Shown: positions 1 to 8,402, counted from the first letter of the stretch. The stretch is 64,000 nucleotides of DNA from Bin87 sp965220105 (GCA_965220105.1 OZ244811.1:2232001-2296000); one strand, 5' to 3'. A program made the numbers and translations. Notes: generated from the sequence alone by a model not told the origin.

Positions 1-775
1 GCTCCACCATCCAGAATTCGGCCAAGTGGCGGGAGGTGTTGGAGTTCTCGGCCCGGAAGGTGGGGCCAAAGGTGTAGACGTCGGTCATGGACTGGGCGAA
101 AATCTCAGCCTCCAGCTGCCCACTGACGGTGAGGAAGGCGGGGCGTCCGAAGAAGTCCTGGCTGTCGTCGACGGAGCCGTCTCCGAATCCGTCCAATCTT
201 GGCGGGTCATTCACGTCCAGCGTGGTGACGCGGAACATGGCGCCGGCGCCCTCGGCGTCGCTGGAGGTGATGATGGGAGTCTGGACGTAGAGGAAACCGC
301 GCTGCTGGAAGAACTGGTGGATGCCGAAGGCCATGGCGTTGCGGACGCGGGCCATGGCGCCGAAGGTGTTGGTGCGGGGCCGCAGATGGGCCAGCTCGCG
401 CAGAAATTCCAGGGTGTGGCGTTTCTTCTGGAGGGGGTATTCCTCGGGGTCGGCGCTGCCCAGCTGCTCGATGCCGTGGGCCAGGATTTCGTAGCGTTGG
501 CCGCGGCCCTGGGATTCCTGCAGGACGCCGTCGACGCTCACGCTGCAGCCGGTGGTGAGCTGGGTGACGAGGGGGTAATCAGGACAGGAGGCGTCGACGA
601 CTATCTGGAGGTCGGCGAAGGTGGAGCCATCGTTGATCTGGACGAAAGAAACGGCGCCGGAGGATCGCACGGTTTTGACCCAGCCTTTGACGGTTACGGG
701 GTCGCTGTCGGCGTCGGGCGGTTCGCTGCGGGAGAGCAGGGTTTGGATGCGGGTGCGCTGCTGCGGGGTGGGCAT
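1..775 (-). CDS. asnS: Asparaginyl-tRNA synthetase, N-terminal part (cut by window edge)
   Basis: Charges tRNA-Asn with asparagine in the cytoplasm. Reading the minus strand from ATG 775 gives 258 residues that run off the left edge. An OB-fold anticodon-binding domain comes first (about residues 25-110, with VKGWVKTVRSSG). The class II catalytic core follows, including the motif-2 segment FRAENSNTSRHLAEFWMVE near the edge. That motif and the QTPIITSSDAEGAG segment separate AsnRS from AspRS. The start is supported by GGAGGT about 6 nt upstream. It lies 18 nt downstream of the HigA-like gene in the same direction. The presence of gatCA nearby, together with AsnRS, suggests GatCAB is used mainly for Gln-tRNA (inference). 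Confidence 0.93.
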   Translation of the reverse strand, partial: MPTPQQRTRIQTLLSRSEPPDADSDPVTVKGWVKTVRSSGAVSFVQINDGSTFADLQIVVDASCPDYPLVTQLTTGCSVSVDGVLQESQGRGQRYEILAHGIEQLGSADPEEYPLQKKRHTLEFLRELAHLRPRTNTFGAMARVRNAMAFGIHQFFQQRGFLYVQTPIITSSDAEGAGAMFRVTTLDVNDPPRLDGFGDGSVDDSQDFFGRPAFLTVSGQLEAEIFAQSMTDVYTFGPTFRAENSNTSRHLAEFWMVE

Positions 776-793
776 GGCGTACCTCCGATTTGA

Positions 794-1777
794 TTAGGCG
801 GGGGCGTTGTCGGCGCCGGTGGATGGGTCAAACGGCCAGGGTGACCAGGAGTTGAGGAATTGATTATCGCGTAAAAATGCTTCGATTTCTTGAAACAGCG
901 CCCCGAAATCATTGGGGTTGTTTCGTTTCGGCATCAGGTCAGGGAAAGGGAGAATATCCGGATGCGTACTGGCGAATTCATCCCACGCTTCAACGATGTA
1001 TTCGGCGCGGGCCAAATCGTCTAAATCGGAAAATGAAAAACCTGTGGTTAAGCTAGGAGCTTGGTATCTTTCCAGCCGGTCAAAGAGTTGATTCACTACT
1101 TCGGCAATTTCACGCACGCCGGCTTTCATCGTGATGAAGTCGGCGACTGCGATTAGCGAGTTGAATTCAACGTCTTCATTGTCGTAAGCATAAGGGGTCG
1201 GCAGAGTGGTATCGGAGAGCTGTTGGATGAGCCGGTTCAGACGGATGGTAACAGACGCAATCCGCGGGGAATAATCACTCGAGGCAATTGCAGTTGGGGG
1301 GACGTATTCCGTAAAGGCACCGATCTGTTGCTGCATAATCCTGAGGGCGCCCAAAAAACCGCGACCCAGGTGTAGGACTTCGGAAGCGGGAATAGATACG
1401 GTGGCCGTATCTGGGTCATATTGATAGATGGGCGATTGGGCGGCGGGTTCAGCCAGGCGGTACGAGGCCAGTTGGGCAGCCTGCGCCGGGGAGGGCCAGA
1501 GTTGACTGGGAACCGGGATGTCGCCAGAGCGTTTTTCGGCTTGGGCCATGTCGTAAGCGGCTTGCATCCGGTACCAGGAGCCAGGGCTGCTGCCGAATAC
1601 CTTGCCCACGCGGATGGCCATTTCCGGGGACAGGCCGGCACGTCCAGCCACCAAGTCAGACAGTTCGCTGGCGGGGACGCCAAGAGATGCCGCGGCTTCC
1701 GGGATAGTGAGGCCGAGGGGTTCGATGCACTCGTGAAGGATAATTGGCCCCGGATGGGCCGGGTCTTGCATCGGCAT
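794..1777 (-). CDS. HigA-like XRE-family antitoxin with long C-terminal extension
   Basis: Residues 1-90 match the HigA/VapI helix-turn-helix antitoxin family: PLGLTIPEAAASLGVPASELSDLVAGRAGLSPEMA is split over the HTH, and SSPGSWYRMQAAYD closes it. Typical HigA proteins are about 100 residues; this one has 327. The extra 230 residues are predicted helical and acidic, contain no motif I recognise, and remain in frame without stops. It follows the HigB-like toxin by 27 nt, the toxin-first order usual for higBA. Such antitoxins bind the toxin and repress their own promoter. Whether the extension is a sensor, a second effector or a fused neighbour is unknown. Confidence 0.8.
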   Translation of the reverse strand: MPMQDPAHPGPIILHECIEPLGLTIPEAAASLGVPASELSDLVAGRAGLSPEMAIRVGKVFGSSPGSWYRMQAAYDMAQAEKRSGDIPVPSQLWPSPAQAAQLASYRLAEPAAQSPIYQYDPDTATVSIPASEVLHLGRGFLGALRIMQQQIGAFTEYVPPTAIASSDYSPRIASVTIRLNRLIQQLSDTTLPTPYAYDNEDVEFNSLIAVADFITMKAGVREIAEVVNQLFDRLERYQAPSLTTGFSFSDLDDLARAEYIVEAWDEFASTHPDILPFPDLMPKRNNPNDFGALFQEIEAFLRDNQFLNSWSPWPFDPSTGADNAPA

Positions 1778-1804
1778 TTTCCCTGCTCCTGTCCTTTGTT
1801 CAGA

Positions 1805-2083
1805 CTAATGATAGTCTATCAAATCGACATCGCTAACATTTTGGCCGGTGAATCGAAAGACGACGCGCCAGTTGCGGGACACGGTGACTGCCCAATAACC
1901 GGCAAGGTTTCCCAGCAAGGGATGCAAGTCGAACCCCGGTTTGTCCATATCCATGTGATCCCCGGCCTGCTCCAAACTAGTCAAGATGTAGTGAATCTTA
2001 TCGCCGTACTGGGGCGGTACTCGCCGGCGCTCGCCCTTTTCATAGAAACGCCGGAGACCATTGTGCCGAAAATTGGTGATCAC
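1805..2083 (-). CDS. HigB-like type II toxin (RelE superfamily)
   Basis: A 92-residue protein with the HigB pattern: FRHNGLRRFYEKGER near the N-terminus, a central helix, HPLLGNLAGYWAVTVSRNWRVVFRF, and a C-terminal DVDLIDYH. RelE-fold HigB toxins are ribosome-dependent mRNA endonucleases. The WRVVFRF and terminal DYH elements carry residues typical of the active-site sheet. It starts 19 nt after the gatA stop with no space for a strong separate promoter, so it may ride on the gatCA transcript. The next gene is the HigA-like antitoxin. Family assignment is confident; activity is inferred. Confidence 0.85.
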   Translation of the reverse strand: MITNFRHNGLRRFYEKGERRRVPPQYGDKIHYILTSLEQAGDHMDMDKPGFDLHPLLGNLAGYWAVTVSRNWRVVFRFTGQNVSDVDLIDYH

Positions 2084-2102
2084 TAATAGCCGCCGTAGCC
2101 CG

Positions 2103-3596
2103 CTAGATCGGCGGCCTTTGACGGTGCCAATCCGTCGTTTGCTGGTAGGCGTGGGCGATGTTGAGCAGGGTTGATTCGCTGAGGTGGGGGCCGATTAGCT
2201 GGAGGCCGACCGGCAGGGGATTGTCGGAATCGTCTGGGGTGGCGAAGCCGCAGGGGATGGACATGGCCGGCAGCCCGGCCATGTTGACGGGCAGGGTGTA
2301 GATGTCCACCAGGTACATCCGCACCGGGTCGTCGGCCCGGTCGCCGATGGGGAAGGCTACCACCGGGGACACCGGAGCGACCAGGGCGTCGACTTCGCTG
2401 AACACGCGGTCGAAGTCCTGCCGGATTAGGGTTCTGACCTGCTGGGCCTTGTGGTAGTAGGCGTCGTAGTAACCGGAGGACAGGGCAAATGCGCCCAGCA
2501 TGATGCGTCGCTTGACCTCGGGGCCGAAACCGTGCTGGCGGGTTCGCTCCATGGCTTCCCACATATCGCCATCGCCGTTGTGGGAGTAGCCGTACTTGAC
2601 GCCATCGTAACGGGCCAGGTTGGCGGAACATTCGGAAGGGGCGATGATGTAGTAGCAAGCCAGGGCGTACCGGGTGCTGGGGAGCGAAACCGGACGGGTG
2701 TCGGCGCCCATAGACGCTAACCGGTCGATGGCGGTGGTTACCGCGGCCCGGACACCGTCGTCCATGCCGTCGCCAAAATATTCCTCGGGGACTCCCAGAC
2801 GCAGGCCGGATAAGTCGCCAGTGAGGGCGGCGGTGTAGTCGGGGACCGGGTCGGGCAGCGACGTAGCGTCGCGCGGGTCGTGGCCGGCGATGCTTTGCAG
2901 GATGAGGGCGCAGTCGGCGGCATCACGGGCCAGGGGGCCCACCTGGTCCAAGGATGAGGCATAGGCGACCAGACCGTACCGGCTAACGCGCCCGTAGGTG
3001 GGTTTGAGTCCGGAGATGCCGCAAAACGATGCCGGTTGGCGGATGCTGCCGCCGGTGTCGGTGCCCAGGGCGAAAGCCGCCGCGCCGGCGGATACCGCTG
3101 CCGCCGATCCGCCGCTGCTGCCGCCGGGCACCCGGTCGGTGTCCCAGGGATTGCGGGTGGGGAAGAAGGCCGAATTTTCGGTGGACGACCCCATGCCGAA
3201 CTCGTCCATATTGCCCTTGCCGAGCAGCACCGCGCCTTGGTCGCGCAGCCGGGCGACGGTGGTGGCGTCGTAGACCGGGACGTAGTCGGCCAGCATTTGG
3301 GAGGCGCAGGTGGTGCGTATCCCGGAGGTGCAGAGCAGGTCTTTGATCTGCATGGGGATGCCGGTGAGCGAGGTGGCATTGCCGGCGGCGCGGAGTCGGT
3401 CGGCGTCGGCGGCCTGCTGGCGAGCGGTGTCGGCGGTGACGGTGATGTAGGCGGACAGTTGTGGTTCGACGGCGGCGGTGCGGTCGAGGTAGGCCTCGGT
3501 GAGTTCCGCGCTGCTGATATCACTTGACGCCAGCAGCCGTGATGCTTCGGTAACCGAGAGTTGCCAGAGCTCGTTTTGGGGTGTTGGCACGGCCAC
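2103..3596 (-). CDS. gatA: Asp-tRNA(Asn)/Glu-tRNA(Gln) amidotransferase subunit A
   Basis: GatA is the amidase subunit of GatCAB, releasing ammonia from glutamine to convert mischarged Glu-tRNA(Gln) or Asp-tRNA(Asn). The amidase signature is intact. The catalytic Lys lies in MQIKDLL, the Gly/Ser-rich loop is VPGGSSGGSAAAVSAG, and the nucleophile Ser is in GTDTGGSIR. An upstream ATG at 3656 gives an N-terminal tail that is only out-of-frame gatC sequence. GTG 3596, in frame and just after the gatC stop, fits the family start (LWQLSVTEASRLL). It is preceded by gatC in the same operon; gatB is not in the window. Confidence 0.93.
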   Translation of the reverse strand: MAVPTPQNELWQLSVTEASRLLASSDISSAELTEAYLDRTAAVEPQLSAYITVTADTARQQAADADRLRAAGNATSLTGIPMQIKDLLCTSGIRTTCASQMLADYVPVYDATTVARLRDQGAVLLGKGNMDEFGMGSSTENSAFFPTRNPWDTDRVPGGSSGGSAAAVSAGAAAFALGTDTGGSIRQPASFCGISGLKPTYGRVSRYGLVAYASSLDQVGPLARDAADCALILQSIAGHDPRDATSLPDPVPDYTAALTGDLSGLRLGVPEEYFGDGMDDGVRAAVTTAIDRLASMGADTRPVSLPSTRYALACYYIIAPSECSANLARYDGVKYGYSHNGDGDMWEAMERTRQHGFGPEVKRRIMLGAFALSSGYYDAYYHKAQQVRTLIRQDFDRVFSEVDALVAPVSPVVAFPIGDRADDPVRMYLVDIYTLPVNMAGLPAMSIPCGFATPDDSDNPLPVGLQLIGPHLSESTLLNIAHAYQQTTDWHRQRPPI

Positions 3597-3600
3597 GGGG

Positions 3601-3900
3601 CTATTCGTCCAGCACGGCGCGCACCTGGAAGAAGTCGCCCCGGCGTCTTGGGGCATTGCGGAGGGTGTCCTCCGAGGGGAGGCAGCCGTCGGTATCGTCG
3701 TCGCGCATCACGTTGTCCAGGTCGGCGACATGGGCGGTGGCGGGAACGTCGGCGGTGTCCAGGGACTGCAGAACGTCGAACTGCTCCAGAATCTGGGACA
3801 GCTGGCGGGTGAAGGCCTCAATCTCCGCCTCGGAGAGGGAGATACGGGCCAGTGCGGCGATGTGTTCTACCTGGGAGCGGTCGATGGGCATGGTGGTCAC
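3601..3900 (-). CDS. gatC: Asp/Glu-tRNA amidotransferase subunit C
   Basis: GatC is the small subunit that wraps around and stabilises GatA in the GatCAB complex. The 99-residue protein has the standard order: VEHIAALARISLSEAEIEAF, FDVLQSLDTADVPATAH, then the acidic RDDD and the DFFQVRAVLDE tail. An alternative ATG three codons in (3891) would give the more typical MPIDRSQ start. It sits immediately upstream of gatA. Confidence 0.93.
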   Translation of the reverse strand: MTTMPIDRSQVEHIAALARISLSEAEIEAFTRQLSQILEQFDVLQSLDTADVPATAHVADLDNVMRDDDTDGCLPSEDTLRNAPRRRGDFFQVRAVLDE

Positions 3901-3925
3901 ACGCGGTGTGGTGGTCGGGTGGAAA

Positions 3926-4774
3926 TCAGCTCATCTCGGAGCCGCCGGAGACGCTTATCGACAAGCCGGTCATGTAGTCGGATTCGGCAGAGGAGAGGAA
4001 CGCGGCGGCCCGGGCGATGTCGTCGCCCTGGGCGATGCGTCCCATCGGGACCCGCAGCTCGCGCTCGCGCACCATGAGGGCCCGGTGCTCCTCGCCGGAC
4101 ACGCCCTCGGGAGCCAGGGCGGCGGCGATGAAGTCCACGCGTTCGGTGTCCACCAGGCCGGGGCAGATGGCATTGACGTTGACCTTGTAGGGGGCCATCT
4201 CGTGGGCCAGGGATTGGGTGAAGCCGATGACGGCGAACTTGCTGGCGCAGTAGGCTCCGTAACGGGCGATGCCACGCTTGCCGGCGCCGGAGGAGATGTT
4301 GATGATCTTGCCGGGGCCGCCGCGTGCGACCATGTGGCGGGCAACCTCCCGGCTGACCAGGTAGGTGCCGCGCACGTTGACGCGCATCACCTCGTCAAAA
4401 GCGTCTTCTTCCAGTTCGACGATCAATACGCGATCTCGGCCCGGGCGGGAGCCGGCGTTGTTGACCAGGATGTCGATCTGGCCGTACTCGTCGAGTACCT
4501 CGTTGACCATGGCGTGGACCTGGGCGCTATCTGATACGTCGTAGTAGAGCCCGCTGCTGCGGCGGCCCATGTCCTGGATTTCCTGGACCACGCTGGGCAG
4601 ACCCTCCCAGCCGTCCAGACGGTCTTCGGTGCGGATGGCGTCCAGGGATGCTTCGACGTCGGTAACGACGACATCTGCGCCCTCGGAGGCCAGGCGGGTG
4701 GCGATGGCGCGACCGATGCCGTGGCGTCCGCCGGCGCCGGTTACCAGGGCAATTTTGCCATTGAGGTCGTACAT
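3926..4774 (-). CDS. SDR-family NAD(P)-dependent oxidoreductase
   Basis: A classical short-chain dehydrogenase/reductase of 282 residues. The Rossmann glycine motif is TGAGGRHGIG near residue 13. The structural NNAG appears as LVNNAGSRPG. The catalytic Ser lies in INISSGAG and the Tyr-x3-Lys in YCASK. An unusual insertion after the second beta strand (about residues 43-70) lengthens it beyond the usual 250. It is closest in style to 3-oxoacyl-ACP-reductase-like SDRs of unknown substrate. It is 25 nt upstream of gatC on the same strand and has its own GGAGGGAACC ribosome site. The substrate cannot be told from sequence. Confidence 0.85.
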   Translation of the reverse strand: MYDLNGKIALVTGAGGRHGIGRAIATRLASEGADVVVTDVEASLDAIRTEDRLDGWEGLPSVVQEIQDMGRRSSGLYYDVSDSAQVHAMVNEVLDEYGQIDILVNNAGSRPGRDRVLIVELEEDAFDEVMRVNVRGTYLVSREVARHMVARGGPGKIINISSGAGKRGIARYGAYCASKFAVIGFTQSLAHEMAPYKVNVNAICPGLVDTERVDFIAAALAPEGVSGEEHRALMVRERELRVPMGRIAQGDDIARAAAFLSSAESDYMTGLSISVSGGSEMS

Positions 4775-4858
4775 GGTTCCCTCCTGTTGGGTTTTATGGA
4801 GTGGACGGGCGTGGATGGGCCGACGCCAGCGGCCACCAGTTTAACAGCATTGAACGGG

Positions 4859-5440
4859 TTATGTTGCCGTGCCGGTTGGTCTTCTGCTGCGGATGAACCC
4901 GATGACCACGATACCGAGGACGATGTTGGCGACGAAAGCGGCGCCAACGGCGATCAGCGGGAGGGCGTAGCCGACGGCTGACGTAAAGTCCGCGTCGGCC
5001 AATGGTCCGGAAAAGGCGACGAAGAAAGCTGACTGTATCAGCACGGTCACCACGCCGGCGACGACGCCGTAGGAACCGCCAATGAGAGCGCCCCGGCGCA
5101 GGTTGACCACGGTCTGTTTCGCCAGGGCGGCAACGATCAAGCCGGCTACGGCGGCGGGGACGGCGGACTGGAGGATCTGGATGACCGAAAATGCCGATGC
5201 GGCGAAAAATTCGGGCAACCTCAAAAGATTGGTCACCAGCGTTTCAGTGAGGATAAACAGGGCGCCGACGACACTGATGAACAGGAAACCAGCGATGGTA
5301 AAAACGACGCCGACACCGACGCCCACCAGGGCCGCCCTAGTGAGGCTCACGCGGCCGTTGGCCACCGCGGCGGTGACAATGGCGGCGATGATTACCGGAG
5401 TGACCGAAATCAGGGGAGCAAAGACCCAGGCTATCGCCAT
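4859..5440 (-). CDS. Multi-pass membrane protein of unknown function
   Basis: A 193-residue protein with five or so hydrophobic segments, near residues 5-27, 36-62, 85-110, 119-145 and 155-185, separated by short polar loops containing RR, and a C-terminal RSRRPTGTAT tail. I recognise no family. Glycine- and alanine-rich helices resemble small permease-like or DUF-type membrane proteins. It lies downstream of the metal ABC ATPase on the same strand, about 200 nt away. It is shorter than ABC-3 family permeases and lacks their recognisable loops, so a partnership with that ATPase is only a possibility. Confidence 0.55.
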   Translation of the reverse strand: MAIAWVFAPLISVTPVIIAAIVTAAVANGRVSLTRAALVGVGVGVVFTIAGFLFISVVGALFILTETLVTNLLRLPEFFAASAFSVIQILQSAVPAAVAGLIVAALAKQTVVNLRRGALIGGSYGVVAGVVTVLIQSAFFVAFSGPLADADFTSAVGYALPLIAVGAAFVANIVLGIVVIGFIRSRRPTGTAT

Positions 5441-5504
5441 GGCGAGTAGGGACGGCGTTGGGAGGTAGCTTGGCGGGTGGCGGCGAGGGGCGCGTGACGG
5501 GTTT

Positions 5505-5530
5505 GTCCTTCGACAGGCTCAGGATGAGCG
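5505..5530. repeat. Short dispersed repeat (TTCGACAGGCTCAGGATGAG type)
   Basis: The same 26-mer core occurs inside the hairpin elements at 12898-12990 and 14583-14716 (with changes) and next to the half element at 24289. Here it stands alone in a 206-nt intergenic stretch between the membrane protein and the ABC ATPase. The rest of that stretch shows no gene. Confidence 0.6.
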
Positions 5531-5646
5531 GGGTTGATTTTGGGAGAACAATCGAAGGGTAGGCAGGTTTGGCGGCGACGGGATTGCCTGGTCGCCGCGC
5601 TTCTCGCAATCGCAGGGGTGTCGGCGTTGGCGATGTCACCTGCACG

Positions 5647-6552
5647 CTAACCCTCTGCCGTTGCGGTGGGGTCGTCGGGGTGGCCCGGCCAGGCGATCTG
5701 GTGGTCGTGGTGGTGGAGGGCGTAGGCGCCGCCGGCGGCGTGGACGACCAGCTGGTGGCCAAAGACGTCGGCGAGCACGGATTCGAGGAGGACTTCCTCC
5801 GGTGGGCCGTAGGCGATGAGCCTGGTGTTGATGAGGGCAACGTCGCTGGCCCGGGCGGAAACGCAGGTCAGGTCGTGGGTGCTCATGATGACCGTTGCAC
5901 CCTGCTCCCGCAGGCGGTCCAGTATGTCGAGGAAACCATGCTGGGCGGTGGGATCCAGGCCGTTCATGGGCTCGTCGAGCAGCAGGACGGAAGGTTCGGC
6001 GGCGATGGCCCGGGCCAGCAATGCCCGGCGACGTTGGCCGCCGGAGAGCTCGCCCACCGAGCGGCGGCGGAGATGTGCCAAGTCTACGATGTCCAGGGCA
6101 TCGGCGGCGGCGGCCCGGTTGGCCCGGTTGTGCCAGCGGAAGAGTCCGCGCTTGGGCGTCAGACCCATCATCACCACGTCCCACACCGAGACCGGAAAGT
6201 TCCAGTCGACCTGCTCCAGTTGCGGCACGAACCCGATATCCTTGCGGGCGTTGACGCTGGGATGGCCGTGAACCTGTATGCCGCCCTTCTGGGGTTTCAC
6301 CAGACCCACGACAGATTTCAACAGCGTGGATTTGCCGCTGCCGTTGGGTCCCACCACGCCGGCCAGGCTGCCGGTTTCCACGGAAAACGAAACGTCCCGC
6401 AACGCAACGGTGCGCCCGTAACGGACGGTGAGATTTTCGAAGGCAACCGCCTGGGGCGCGTGGCCGTCGTGGGTGTGGGTCTGGCCGTCGCGAGAGTGGG
6501 TATGGCTATGAGAGGCGCTGACGTGCATGGAGTCAGGCTTGATACCAGTCAT
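5647..6552 (-). CDS. Metal (Zn/Mn-type) ABC transporter ATP-binding protein, His-rich ends
   Basis: ATPase of the ZnuC/MntB family. Walker A is GPNGSGKST (with GVV before it), the signature is GELSGGQRRRALLARA, Walker B is VLLLDEPMNGLD and the switch His is in MSTHDL. Both termini are histidine-rich: SASHSHTHSRDGQTHTHDGHAP at about residues 12-33 is split over the leader, and YALHHHDHQ lies near the C-terminus. Such clusters are common in zinc-handling proteins. The start is uncertain between ATG 6552, which overlaps the upstream VOC gene by 20 nt, and ATG 6528. No ABC-3 permease or ZnuA-type binding protein is adjacent. Confidence 0.85.
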   Translation of the reverse strand: MTGIKPDSMHVSASHSHTHSRDGQTHTHDGHAPQAVAFENLTVRYGRTVALRDVSFSVETGSLAGVVGPNGSGKSTLLKSVVGLVKPQKGGIQVHGHPSVNARKDIGFVPQLEQVDWNFPVSVWDVVMMGLTPKRGLFRWHNRANRAAAADALDIVDLAHLRRRSVGELSGGQRRRALLARAIAAEPSVLLLDEPMNGLDPTAQHGFLDILDRLREQGATVIMSTHDLTCVSARASDVALINTRLIAYGPPEEVLLESVLADVFGHQLVVHAAGGAYALHHHDHQIAWPGHPDDPTATAEG

Positions 6553-7447
6553 CGCCGGCGGGGGGCCAGGGATTGTCGGCGTCCAGCACCTGGGACAGTT
6601 GGGTGAAGGCGCCCTTGAAGGTGGCGGGGTGCAGCCAGATGCTGTTGAAACCCAGGTTGACGTAGTTGTGGGTGCGGCGCGAGGTGGTGAACCGTATGTC
6701 CTGGGTTTGCAGGTAGGCGTCGGTGGCCAGGGAATCGGTAATTTGGTAGATGGTCAGGTAGATCCCCTCGCCGTAACGGGCCAGGAACCTGCCGGAGGGC
6801 GAATCCGCGCTGGTGGGCTGAGCGAGTTCGATGAAGGTTTCCCGGTCGGCCAGGGGCAGGACGGCTATCTCCAGGTCGGTGAAGCTGATCTCGAAGCGCC
6901 GGGTGGGTTGCAGGTCGAACATGCGCGCCCAATGGTCGATGGCCGCGTCCAGATCGTGGACGACCACGGCCATCTGGCGGAGCCGGGTGGTGCCGGGTTG
7001 ATGGGTTGACGATTGCCAGTCGGGGCCGGCGGCCGGCCAGGGGTTGTCCGGGTCGGTTACCTCCACGATTTCGAGAAACGCGCCGTTGCAGGATGCGGGG
7101 TGCAGGAAGGCCGACCGGGTACCCTCGTGCTGGGTTTCGCCGGTGATGCGTACTCCCATTTCACGCAGGTGGGGGATGAGACGGTCATATTCGGTGGTTT
7201 CGAAGATGATCAGGTACGGAGCCTCGCCGCGGCGTTGCAGGAAGCGCGCGCCGGCGGACGAATCATCAGTGGGAGCCAGCAACTCGACGAAGGTGCCGTT
7301 GCCAGCGGGTAGGATGGCGTTATCCAGGCCGAACTGGGGCAACGTACCGGTGCGGGACGGCTGCATGCCCAGGATGCGGCCATAGAGATCAATGCCATCG
7401 TTCAGGTCGGAGACCATCATGGCGACCTGGCGGAGCTTGTCCAGCAT
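6533..7447 (-). CDS. Two-domain VOC (glyoxalase/dioxygenase superfamily) protein
   Basis: A 304-residue protein made of two vicinal-oxygen-chelate modules, each beginning with a LRQMAxVVxDL-like strand (residues 5-15 and about 156-167) and ending with NPWPxAGxDW. The duplication is visible: the first module closes with DNPWPAAGPDW and the second with DNPWPPAGDDW. Possible metal ligands (His and Glu near FVELLAP, FLHPAS and FIELAQP) are present but not a complete set I can name with certainty. The superfamily includes glyoxalases, extradiol dioxygenases and epimerases. It overlaps the ABC ATPase start by 20 nt. The substrate is unknown. Confidence 0.8.
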   Translation of the reverse strand: MLDKLRQVAMMVSDLNDGIDLYGRILGMQPSRTGTLPQFGLDNAILPAGNGTFVELLAPTDDSSAGARFLQRRGEAPYLIIFETTEYDRLIPHLREMGVRITGETQHEGTRSAFLHPASCNGAFLEIVEVTDPDNPWPAAGPDWQSSTHQPGTTRLRQMAVVVHDLDAAIDHWARMFDLQPTRRFEISFTDLEIAVLPLADRETFIELAQPTSADSPSGRFLARYGEGIYLTIYQITDSLATDAYLQTQDIRFTTSRRTHNYVNLGFNSIWLHPATFKGAFTQLSQVLDADNPWPPAGDDWYQA

Positions 7448-7474
7448 GGGAGCGTCCGGCGGGGCCGCGCCGAA

Positions 7475-7918
7475 TCAGTCGGCGCGGGAGGGGAGGGTCA
7501 GCAGGGCGGTGCCGATGATGTACGGCCGGTCGGGGACGGGCCCGGTCATGGTGATGTCGGCCTGCACCTGGTTGACGCCATCTGCCTGGATGGTGTCGCT
7601 GATCTGAAATGCGACGTGCAACGGCTGGTTGTGGGGGATGGTGCCGCGAAACACCAGGTCCAGGTCGGACACGGTGTTGGCGCCAGCCCAGTCGGTGAGC
7701 ACCCGGGACACCAGGGCCATGCTCATGATGCCGGGCACGATGGGGCCGTCGAGACCGATTCGTTCGGCCTCGGCCTGGTCGGTGAAACGATTGGGGTGTG
7801 GATTGCCCCACAGGGAGCAGAAGTCGATGACCTGCTCGTCAGTTACCGAAAGTATGACGGGCCCGATCTCGTCGCCGAGTTCGGTGTCTTCGAAGTAAAG
7901 TTTGGCGGGTTCTGGCAT
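7475..7918 (-). CDS. MaoC-like dehydratase (hot-dog fold)
   Basis: A 147-residue protein starting MPEPAKLYFEDTELGDEIGP, a normal start for the R-specific hydratase / MaoC family. The hydratase motif is present as SLWGNPHPNRFTDQAEAER, with the D/N and H of the usual D-x4-H dyad partly replaced (GNPHP for NPIH). It continues VPGIMSMALVSRVLTDW. A longer upstream reading frame exists but is out-of-frame sequence of the neighbouring gene, so ATG 7918 is chosen. It probably forms a heterodimer with the next gene upstream, as in two-subunit (3R)-hydroxyacyl dehydratases (inference). Confidence 0.82.
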   Translation of the reverse strand: MPEPAKLYFEDTELGDEIGPVILSVTDEQVIDFCSLWGNPHPNRFTDQAEAERIGLDGPIVPGIMSMALVSRVLTDWAGANTVSDLDLVFRGTIPHNQPLHVAFQISDTIQADGVNQVQADITMTGPVPDRPYIIGTALLTLPSRAD

Positions 7919-7925
7919 TGGGGCA

Positions 7926-8378
7926 TCACTCCCGTACAACCTGGGAACGCTGGACGTCGGCGACGACCACGCCGTCCTGGTTGCGGAAGGTGGTTTCCCA
8001 AACGACGTGAACCATGGTGCCGGAGCGTCCGGTTTTGGTGTAAACGTCCTTGAGGTGGGAGGAAGCGGTGAGCTCATCGCCGGCGACGATGGTGGCACGG
8101 GGCTCGACGCGCTGGCCACCGTGGAATTGGCGCTTGCCGAATTGCAGCTTGATGTCGGGCAGCTCGCCGCGCTCGAAAAGAGCGCAGAGGGTGGGCGGAG
8201 CGACCAGGTTGGCGAAACCGGCGCTGCGGGCGGCGTCGGCGTCAACGAAGATGGGATTGACCTCGCCGATGCTGCGAGTGTAAATGGCGATGATCTCGGG
8301 CGTGACCTCGAAGGGGCCGGACTCGTGCTCGACGCCGTAGAGGGAGTGGTCGTATTCGTAGTCGATCTGGGTGGGCAT
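7926..8378 (-). CDS. MaoC/FAS1-like dehydratase N-terminal-type subunit
   Basis: Residues 1-150 match the FAS1-like dehydratase (MaoC_dehydrat_N) hot-dog domain. Diagnostic segments are FEVTPEIIAIYTRSIGEVNPIF, LVAPPTLCALF and the TMVHVVWETTFRNQDG strand. These subunits lack the hydratase His/Asp dyad and pair with a catalytic partner. ATG 8378 has GGAGG 8 nt upstream; an in-frame TTG at 8393 lacks such a site. The stop lies 7 nt before the partner's start, so the two are probably translated together. The pathway is fatty-acyl or steroid/hydroxyacyl-CoA type, substrate unknown. Confidence 0.82.
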   Translation of the reverse strand: MPTQIDYEYDHSLYGVEHESGPFEVTPEIIAIYTRSIGEVNPIFVDADAARSAGFANLVAPPTLCALFERGELPDIKLQFGKRQFHGGQRVEPRATIVAGDELTASSHLKDVYTKTGRSGTMVHVVWETTFRNQDGVVVADVQRSQVVRE

Positions 8379-8402
8379 GGGGTTAGCCTCCAACAGGCTG
8401 GC

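Noticed and set aside
26..793. 255-residue plus-strand open frame
   Set aside because: Exact antisense of asnS; Gly/Val/Glu-rich composition typical of shadow frames in high-GC DNA.
3597..3656. Extended N-terminus for GatA from ATG 3656
   Set aside because: The extra residues are gatC sequence in another frame; GatA similarity begins after GTG 3596.
4859..5440. Membrane protein as permease of the metal ABC ATPase
   Set aside because: Too short for an ABC-3 permease and lacks recognisable family loops; kept as unknown membrane protein.
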